From Tangfeifania diversioriginum (lineage in GTDB: Bacteria > Bacteroidota > Bacteroidia > Bacteroidales > Prolixibacteraceae): DNA of 64,000 bases. The stretch's first letter is position 1. Every line of letters starts with the position of its first letter. A program made the position numbers and the translations under genes. The notes beneath the pieces were generated by a model. It did not search any database and was not told the origin of the DNA. It saw only the letters and a list, made by a program, of their open reading frames with translations. Shown piece by piece: positions 57,742 to 64,000 of the stretch. The DNA is taken from NCBI RefSeq assembly GCF_900141875.1, contig NZ_FQZE01000003.1:1-64000 (forward strand), given 5' to 3'.

Positions 57742-58125
57742 TTATTTTTCTTTCGACTTAAAATACCGCCGCAGCAAAACCTTTTTTAAATCGCGCACAA
57801 TAACCTGATGAGCAATAATTTCGATGTGTGAATAATGAGGTAGTTCCTGTTCGGCCCGTGCAATTTCACGGTCGGTAATGTCCACCTGGTAAAGCACTGA
57901 AAGCAACTTATCGTAGTTATACTGAATAAGACCTGTTATTTGGTCTGAAAGCTGACGGTGCAGTTCTTCGTAGGCATTTTCCACATCTCCCGAAAAAGTA
58001 ATTTCCACGCCAAACATTCCAAAATCTTTCATAACCTGGCTGGCAGTTTCCTTAACTATTTCAGCTCGATCTAAAAATTGGCTGACATTATCATTTCTTA
58101 CCTGAGGAAATTCCATAAAATACAT
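57742..58125 (-). CDS. Hypothetical protein, helical
   Basis: This 127-residue protein has no signal peptide or membrane segment. It is charged and mostly helical (VKETASQVMKDFGMFG, ENAYEELHRQLSDQITGLI). It resembles an uncharacterised family conserved in Bacteroidota but I cannot name it. The start may be the first or the second Met. Confidence 0.65.
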   Translation of the reverse strand: MYFMEFPQVRNDNVSQFLDRAEIVKETASQVMKDFGMFGVEITFSGDVENAYEELHRQLSDQITGLIQYNYDKLLSVLYQVDITDREIARAEQELPHYSHIEIIAHQVIVRDLKKVLLRRYFKSKEK

Positions 58126-58276
58126 TTCAAAATTGGAGGTTCAATGTACAATAAAACATCCAAAACCTGAAGTAAGAATGAAAATAATCCCGGCCATCAA
58201 GTAAAAATTCGGGCACTGTTTACAAAAGAAATTACTTATTTTAGCTGCTGAAAGAAACTTAAAAAAACCAATAACA

Positions 58277-58798
58277 ATGAAAAATTTATTTACTGCCATC
58301 ATCCTGTTTTTTGTTTCAACCCACATGAATGCCCAAATGGCACCTGCGCCTGAGGAATTTAACCATTCCGGAATTAGCATTGGTGTTGTTGTTTCTGACC
58401 TCGACAAATCGCTTGATTTTTATACCAATGTAATTGGAATGACACAAACCGGGGCATTTGGTGTTAATGGCGAAAATGCAAAAGAACTGGGTTTATCTGA
58501 CGGACGGTCGCTCGATGTTAAAATATTGAAACTTAAAGACAGCCCGCAGGCCAGCGAGTGGAAACTGATGAGCTTTGGAGAGAAAGCCAATCACCCAAAA
58601 CAAAACTACATTCACGACGATACCGGGATGCAGTACATTACACTTTTTGTGACGAATATTGCCCCGTTTCTTGAAAGAATGAATAATCACAACGTTGAGA
58701 TTTTAAGTAAAAAACCATCCACTCTCGATGATGGCCGGAAATTCATCCTCGTTCAGGATCCGGATGGTACATTCATTGAAATTATCGGTTCAAATTAG
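58277..58798 (+). CDS. Exported VOC (glyoxalase/bleomycin resistance) superfamily protein
   Basis: The 173 residues have a signal peptide (LFFVSTHMNAQ) and one paired beta-alpha-beta-beta-beta VOC domain: ISIGVVVSDLDKSLDFYTNVIGM and GRKFILVQDPDGTFIEIIGS. The Glu near the C-terminus could be a metal ligand. An exported VOC protein is less usual, and its substrate is unknown. Confidence 0.85.
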   Translation: MKNLFTAIILFFVSTHMNAQMAPAPEEFNHSGISIGVVVSDLDKSLDFYTNVIGMTQTGAFGVNGENAKELGLSDGRSLDVKILKLKDSPQASEWKLMSFGEKANHPKQNYIHDDTGMQYITLFVTNIAPFLERMNNHNVEILSKKPSTLDDGRKFILVQDPDGTFIEIIGSN

Positions 58799-58964
58799 CC
58801 TTTTAATAAATTGATTGAACACCCCGGTTTGGTAAAATCAGAACTCCCCCAATGCATTGTTATTTGTTAATATTGTGGTTAAAATTCATTATTTAATTGC
58901 ATAAATTTTGTTAGCTTCGAATAAAACATAAATTTGTTCGAAACATTTTTTTCAGAAAAAATTC

Positions 58965-59615
58965 ATGAGCAATAATAAATCACATTACCGCAGTTTGACC
59001 CTGGGAGAAGAAATCTTCAACAGTATCACCCACGGAATTGGAGCCTTGCTGAGCATAGCCGGCCTGGTAGTTTTAACCGTTTATGCTGTTAACAAAGGAA
59101 ACACCTGGCACGTGGTCAGTTTCTCCATTTTTGGGGCTTCGCTGTTTTTACTCTACCTCTCTTCCACGCTGTACCACAGTTTTACAAAAGCAAAAATTAA
59201 AAACCTGTTTGCCCGGTTCGACCATGCCGCTATCTTTCTGCTCATTGCCGGAACCTATACCCCATTTGTGCTGACCACCATACGCGGTCCGCTCGGATGG
59301 ACACTTTTTGGAATTGTGTGGGGATTGGCAGTTATTGGAATTGTCATTCGCTCCATTTATCTCACGCGCTTCCGAAAACTTATGGTAGGCGTTTATGTTG
59401 CCATGGGCTGGATGTTTCTGGTGGCCATTGTGCCCATGATAAATAACCTGCCCGCTCAGAGCATTACTTTTTTATTTATCGGAGCCGGCTGCTATTCACT
59501 GGGGGTAATTTTTTATGCCTGGCGCAACCTGAAATACGGACACGGAATCTGGCACTTGTTTGTGCTAGGAGGCAGTATTACCCATTTCTTTTCAGTGCTT
59601 TACAGCCTAAATTAA
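58965..59615 (+). CDS. trhA: Hemolysin III family membrane protein
   Basis: The 216 residues have seven transmembrane helices. The family signature residues are present: EEIFNSITHGIGALLS, SSTLYHSF, RFDHAAIFLLIAGTYTPF and the C-terminal GHGIWHLFVLGGSITHFF. In E. coli TrhA is linked to membrane fluidity. The name hemolysin is historical. Confidence 0.92.
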   Translation: MSNNKSHYRSLTLGEEIFNSITHGIGALLSIAGLVVLTVYAVNKGNTWHVVSFSIFGASLFLLYLSSTLYHSFTKAKIKNLFARFDHAAIFLLIAGTYTPFVLTTIRGPLGWTLFGIVWGLAVIGIVIRSIYLTRFRKLMVGVYVAMGWMFLVAIVPMINNLPAQSITFLFIGAGCYSLGVIFYAWRNLKYGHGIWHLFVLGGSITHFFSVLYSLN

Positions 59616-59746
59616 AGTACCATTCCCCCCCTTAAAAAATCGCCTTTCAAAAAAGTTAAGCAGTAATCGGCAAAAAGTATTCCTGCAAATTGCTGTCATT
59701 TAATTTAATTATTTCATTTTTGTATTGTTTCCAAAAAACAGTAAAA

Positions 59747-60727
59747 ATGAAGTTTAAATTTTTATTGATAACTGCCCTGATTTGGGCATTTGCATTCAGC
59801 ACCAGCGGGCAGCAAAAATATGCACTTGTTATTCATGGCGGCGCTGGAGTAATGTCAGAATCAGCCATGAGCCCGGAACGACAGACGGAATACAAAGCCA
59901 CACTGAACGAAGCACTCCTGCTTGGCGAAAAACTATTGAAAGAAGGAGCTGAAGCCCCCGATGTAGTTGTAGAAGTTATCCAGGTGCTTGAAAATTCGCC
60001 GCTGTTTAATGCTGGCAAAGGAGCTGTATTTACCAGCGAGGGTAAAAACGAACTGGACGCTTCCATTATGGAAGGCAAAACACTGAATGCAGGAGCCGTG
60101 GCCGGAGTGCGTGATATTAAAAATCCGATAAAGGCGGCGCGCGAAGTGATGGAACACTCTGCACATGTTTTTCTGAGTGGCGGGGGAGCTTCGGAATTTG
60201 CCAGAGACCGAGGACTTGAAATGGTAAAAAACAAATATTTTTTTACTGAATCGCGCTATCAGTCGCTAAAACAGCTGCAAAAAAGGGAACGCGAACGTAC
60301 CGAAAAAGACAACACCGGAACAGTGGGCTGTGCGGTGCTCGACACTTACGGAAATCTTTGTGCAGGCACGTCAACCGGCGGAATGACCAACAAAAAATAT
60401 GGCCGCATTGGCGATTCACCCGTTATCGGCGCCGGCACTTATGCCAACAATAAAACGTGCGCTGTTTCGTGCACCGGACACGGCGAATATTATATCCGGC
60501 TGGGGTTTGCCCGCGACATTTCGGCACTCATGGAGTACAAAAATATGAGTGTAGCAGAAGCTTGCCGCGAAGAAATCAGAAAGCTCAGCGAAATGAACGG
60601 AACGGGAGGTGTCATCGGGCTAGATGCCAACGGAAACATCGCCATGGAATTCAACACCAGCGGAATGTTTCGCGGCTATTTAAAATCAACCGGTGAAAAA
60701 GAAATTGCCATCTTTAAAAATGAATAA
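59747..60727 (+). CDS. Isoaspartyl peptidase/L-asparaginase, exported (Ntn hydrolase)
   Basis: The 326-residue preproprotein has a signal peptide ending near TSGQQ. The N-terminal ALVIHGGAGVM and the self-cleavage site NTGTVGCAVLD (nucleophile about T190 after autoprocessing) identify the plant-type asparaginase family, followed by AGTSTGGMTNKKYGRIGDSP. It hydrolyses beta-aspartyl dipeptides or asparagine, here in the periplasm. ATG at 59747 is chosen because the signal peptide begins there. Confidence 0.95.
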   Translation: MKFKFLLITALIWAFAFSTSGQQKYALVIHGGAGVMSESAMSPERQTEYKATLNEALLLGEKLLKEGAEAPDVVVEVIQVLENSPLFNAGKGAVFTSEGKNELDASIMEGKTLNAGAVAGVRDIKNPIKAAREVMEHSAHVFLSGGGASEFARDRGLEMVKNKYFFTESRYQSLKQLQKRERERTEKDNTGTVGCAVLDTYGNLCAGTSTGGMTNKKYGRIGDSPVIGAGTYANNKTCAVSCTGHGEYYIRLGFARDISALMEYKNMSVAEACREEIRKLSEMNGTGGVIGLDANGNIAMEFNTSGMFRGYLKSTGEKEIAIFKNE

Positions 60728-60745
60728 GAACAACAGACAAGAACT

Positions 60746-62809
60746 ATGAAATTTCTCTTTCCAACATTTCTCTTTGCACTATTTGCAGTTATTATTCCTG
60801 TTATCATTCACCTGTTCAGTTTCAGGCGGTATAAAACAGTTTATTTCAGCCATGTTGGATTTCTGAAAAACATAAAAAAAGAGTCGAAAAGGGAATCGCG
60901 CCTCAAGCAAATTCTCATGCTAATTGCACGCATTCTCACCATTGTTTTCCTGGTTTTTGCTTTTGCACAACCTTACATTCCTTCGGGAAACGAAACCCAG
61001 CAATCGTCAAACAACATTGTGGGAATTTATGTTGACAACTCCTTTAGTATGAATGCCCTGTCGGAACAAGGCCAGCTACTGGAACGCGCCCGCAACAAGG
61101 CCGCCGAAATAGGTCAGGCCTATCCTCCGGGCACAAAATTCAGGTTGTTTACCAACGACCTTGAACCGCGCCACCAAAACCTGTTAAACAGGGAACAGTT
61201 CATCCGGCAGGTGGCTGATATCAGTTCCTCGCCCGGGGTCATCCCGCTTTCATTAATTTATAACAGGCTGAATATTGAAACCCAGAATAACGAGGAAGAC
61301 GCTCAAAATACGCTCTATTTCATTTCCGATTTTCAGCGAAGCATAACCGATCCGGAAAATTTTGAAGATGAATCCACTTTCAGCTATTTTCTTCCAATGA
61401 CTCCCAACCAGGTGAACAACCTTTATATCGATTCATGCTGGGTGGAAGTGCCTGCCCACGGATTAAACCAGGAAGAGAATATTTTCGTGAAAATAAAAAA
61501 CAACTCGAACGAAGATTACCAAAATCTTCCGTTAAACCTCTACCTCAACGATTCGTTAAAATCGATTACCAATTTTTCGGTTGATGCCCAAAATGAAATT
61601 ACAGCCAGCCTGAAATACACCAACACCAGAGGAGGAATTCAAATGGGCAGGGTCGAAATAACCGATTATCCGTTTACGCACGACAACACCTGGTACCTCA
61701 GCTATTACGTGGAGCCAAAACTCAAAGCGCTGGCCGTTTACAACAATAGCCAGGAGTCGCAGGAAGGATTGGATTACATCGCGGCACTTTTTGAAAACGA
61801 CGACTATGTTGAACTTGATCAGATGAACATACAGAGCCTGCAAATCAGCCGGCTGGCAGAATACAATACCGTTTTTCTGGTAAATCCCGAAAGTTTTTCT
61901 TCCGGTTTTTTAAACCAGCTCGCGGCTGCCACCGAGAATGGTTCGTCTGTGGTTTTATTCCCGCACAAAGGCGAAAATCCGTCGTTCAACAATACGTTTT
62001 TATCACGGTTTGGGGCGGCCACTGTTAACGGCACTGATACCACCCGGCAGGAAATTTCGGGCATCGATTTCGACAACCGGTTTTTCAGGGATGTTTTCAG
62101 GGAAAGGGAAGACAACGCGCTGTTGCCGGAAATTAACGGGCATTTAAAATTTCAGGAAAACACGCGCACTGCCGAAACCAATTTGCTGTGGTTTCAAAAT
62201 GGCGACAAAGCCCTGTCGGTTATGCCATACGGCAAAGGAAAAGTGTGGACCTTTGCTTTTCCGCTGAATAAAGAAAATGAAGCGTTTGCCCGCGATATTT
62301 TGTTCGTGCCATCGCTTTACAATATTGTGCTGAACAGTTTACCCGATCAGCAAATTTCGCAAACGCTGGGTACAGACAACACTTATCTGCTGCCTGCACG
62401 GAGTAATGTCAGCCTGGAAGAATCGCCCGAAATTGAAAACCGGGAAACCGGCGATCGGTTTATTCCCGGCGTTAACATTACCGAACAAGGCACCCGCCTC
62501 GACCTGGGAAATCAAATTGAAACTGCCGGCCATTACCTGGTAAAAAATAACGACAAAACCATTGCGGCGCTGTCTTTTAATTACGACCGCCAGGAATCCG
62601 ACTTTCGTTTTTTCGGTACGGAAGAATTAAAAAACAGGCTGGAAGCAGTCAATCTTCAAAATGCATCAGTAATTGAAAATGTAACGGAAAATTTCTCAGA
62701 AACCTACAATGAACTCAGCAAAGGAAAACAGCTTTGGAAATGGTGCATTTTACTTGCCTTGTTTTTCATTTTAAGCGAAGTTTTAATCGCCCGTTTCTGG
62801 AAAAGTTAA
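60746..62809 (+). CDS. BatA-type membrane protein with VWA-like domain
   Basis: The 687 residues begin with the double-transmembrane BatA N-terminal domain (FPTFLFALFAVIIPVIIHLFSFRRYK, then ILMLIARILTIVFLVFAFAQPYI). A von Willebrand A-like region (IVGIYVDNSFSMNAL) follows, then a long periplasmic part and a C-terminal helix (WCILLALFFILSEVLIARFW). Proteins of this type occur with MoxR/Bat operons, which are not seen here. It starts 18 bases after the asparaginase gene. Confidence 0.85.
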   Translation: MKFLFPTFLFALFAVIIPVIIHLFSFRRYKTVYFSHVGFLKNIKKESKRESRLKQILMLIARILTIVFLVFAFAQPYIPSGNETQQSSNNIVGIYVDNSFSMNALSEQGQLLERARNKAAEIGQAYPPGTKFRLFTNDLEPRHQNLLNREQFIRQVADISSSPGVIPLSLIYNRLNIETQNNEEDAQNTLYFISDFQRSITDPENFEDESTFSYFLPMTPNQVNNLYIDSCWVEVPAHGLNQEENIFVKIKNNSNEDYQNLPLNLYLNDSLKSITNFSVDAQNEITASLKYTNTRGGIQMGRVEITDYPFTHDNTWYLSYYVEPKLKALAVYNNSQESQEGLDYIAALFENDDYVELDQMNIQSLQISRLAEYNTVFLVNPESFSSGFLNQLAAATENGSSVVLFPHKGENPSFNNTFLSRFGAATVNGTDTTRQEISGIDFDNRFFRDVFREREDNALLPEINGHLKFQENTRTAETNLLWFQNGDKALSVMPYGKGKVWTFAFPLNKENEAFARDILFVPSLYNIVLNSLPDQQISQTLGTDNTYLLPARSNVSLEESPEIENRETGDRFIPGVNITEQGTRLDLGNQIETAGHYLVKNNDKTIAALSFNYDRQESDFRFFGTEELKNRLEAVNLQNASVIENVTENFSETYNELSKGKQLWKWCILLALFFILSEVLIARFWKS

Positions 62810-62912
62810 TTTTGAAAACCGAAATTAATTTCTGTGCTTTTTAACACTGCCGGGAATTTTGAAAATCTCCCCGAAAGTTGTAAATCTGCAACCAAATTTT
62901 AAAAAATCTATC

Positions 62913-64000
62913 ATGTCAAAATTATCATCAAAAGATTACATAGCCAAAGAGGAAAAATTTGGCGCCCACAACTACCACCCCCTGCCTGTGGTGTTATCGA
63001 GGGGTGAAGGCATTTTTGTGTGGGATGTGGAAGGGAAACGCTATTACGATTTTCTGGCGGCCTATTCTGCTGTAAACCAAGGACACAGCCACCCAAAAAT
63101 TATCGAAGCCCTTACCCAACAAGCTTCAACACTTGCGCTCACCTCGCGCGCTTTTTACAACGATGTGCTGGGCGACTGGGAAGAATACATGACCAAACTG
63201 TTTGGTTACGACCGCATGTTGCCCATGAATTCAGGTGCAGAAGCAGATGAAACAGCGCTCAAACTGGTGCGCAAGTGGGCATACAAAGAAAAAGGAATTC
63301 CGAAAAACGAAGCCAAAATTGTGGTGTGCGACGGCAATTTCCACGGGCGTACCATCACCATTGTTTCCATGTCTTCAGATCCGGATGCACGAAATCATTA
63401 TGGCCCCTACACGCCCGGTTTTGTAAATATTCCTTACAACGATTTGGAACGGCTGGAGGAAGAATTAAAAGATCCGAATGTGGCAGGTTTTCTGGTAGAG
63501 CCCATCCAGGCCGAAGCAGGCGTTTATGTGCCTGAAGACGGTTACCTGAAAAAGGCCTCGGAACTGTGTAAAAAATACAATGTGTTGTTTGTGGCCGATG
63601 AAATCCAGACCGGCCTGGCACGCACCGGCAAAATGCTGGCCTGCGACCATGAAAATGTGCGCCCCGACATCCTCGTTTTGGGAAAAGCACTTTCGGGTGG
63701 TGTTTACCCGGTTTCGTGCGTACTTGCCGACGACGAAGTGATGCTCACCATAAAACCAGGAGAACATGGCAGCACCTACGGAGGAAATCCCATTGCCGGG
63801 AAAGTTGCCATGACGGCGCTCGACATAATCCGGGAAGAAAAGCTGGCTGAAAATGCCGACAGACTTGGGGAGCTGTTCCGGAAGGAAATGAAATCAATAA
63901 AATCAGAAATGATTGAAACGGTAAGAGGAAAAGGATTGCTGAATGCCGTGGCCATTAAGCCAACTCAGGGAAAATCGGCGTGGGATGTTTGCCTGGCCTT
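62913..64000 (+). CDS. rocD: Ornithine aminotransferase, 5' part (cut by window edge)
   Basis: An open frame of about 362 codons starts at ATG 62913 and runs off the window. [63 protein letters not shown] and the PLP lysine in [13 protein letters not shown] match ornithine-oxo-acid transaminase, which makes glutamate semialdehyde from ornithine. Most of the protein (usually about 400 residues) is present. Confidence 0.95.
   Translation, partial: MSKLSSKDYIAKEEKFGAHNYHPLPVVLSRGEGIFVWDVEGKRYYDFLAAYSAVNQGHSHPKIIEALTQQASTLALTSRAFYNDVLGDWEEYMTKLFGYDRMLPMNSGAEADETALKLVRKWAYKEKGIPKNEAKIVVCDGNFHGRTITIVSMSSDPDARNHYGPYTPGFVNIPYNDLERLEEELKDPNVAGFLVEPIQAEAGVYVPEDGYLKKASELCKKYNVLFVADEIQTGLARTGKMLACDHENVRPDILVLGKALSGGVYPVSCVLADDEVMLTIKPGEHGSTYGGNPIAGKVAMTALDIIREEKLAENADRLGELFRKEMKSIKSEMIETVRGKGLLNAVAIKPTQGKSAWDVCLA

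Noticed and set aside
1-64000. CRISPR arrays, tRNA or rRNA genes
   Set aside because: No regularly spaced short repeats with unique spacers and no tRNA or rRNA signatures were seen on either strand. The 438-bp repeats are coding.

Overview
The window reads as chromosomal DNA from a free-living, polysaccharide-degrading member of the Bacteroidota, probably near the Marinilabiliales/Prolixibacteraceae. The evidence is type IX secretion (T9SS) C-terminal sorting domains on at least four large exported proteins, TAnnTTTG-type -7 promoter boxes, a long SecA with a C-terminal zinc tail, OmpA with thrombospondin type 3 repeats, and many glycoside hydrolases. No rRNA, tRNA, CRISPR array, plasmid or phage genes were seen. 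The only mobile DNA is the N-terminal part of an IS transposase cut by the left edge. The right edge cuts an ornithine aminotransferase gene.

Layout. 1-14 kb: partial transposase, small membrane protein, acylphosphatase, aromatic amino acid decarboxylase, lone L-arabinose isomerase, a five-LysM/periplasmic-binding fusion divergent from guaA, an S41 protease, PnuC plus a NadR-like kinase, serine acetyltransferase and a THUMP RNA methyltransferase. 14.1-19.9 kb: the most unusual region, described below. 19.8-31.4 kb: argS, OmpA, class IV aminotransferase, GH92 mannosidase, lgt and secA. 31.9-40.5 kb: a secreted beta-mannan/beta-glucan block (a 1297-residue T9SS protein, two GH5, one GH26) without SusC/SusD. 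40.5-50.6 kb: DUF2807 protein, alcohol dehydrogenase, murB, then GH36, GH105 and GH115 for side chains. 51-55.3 kb: outer-membrane porin-like protein plus a glycine betaine ABC importer. 55.5-64 kb: a four-domain fasciclin protein with near-identical tandem repeats, a VOC protein, a hemolysin III protein, an asparaginase-type hydrolase, a BatA-type membrane protein and rocD.

The candidate undescribed system is at 14144-19845. An ECF sigma factor overlaps a membrane anti-sigma-like protein carrying four tandem copies of its cytoplasmic module and a periplasmic TPR domain. Beside it lies an exported, C-terminally anchored TPR-CHAT protein with its His/Cys dyad intact. Divergent from the CHAT gene is an overlooked 52-codon gene for a peptide with a double-glycine-type leader and an acidic tail. 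Three promoter-like sites share the same bases at the same spacing (GGGTTACCTT, 13 bp, GAAT, then A/T-rich). One precedes the sigma gene, one precedes the peptide gene, and one faces a stretch of about 60 nt ending in a terminator, which may be a small RNA. This suggests a self-regulating envelope signalling circuit that controls a small peptide and possibly an sRNA. The CHAT protein is a plausible peptidase acting on the anti-sigma factor or on the peptide. The gene content, motif and spacing are read directly from the sequence; the circuit itself is inference.
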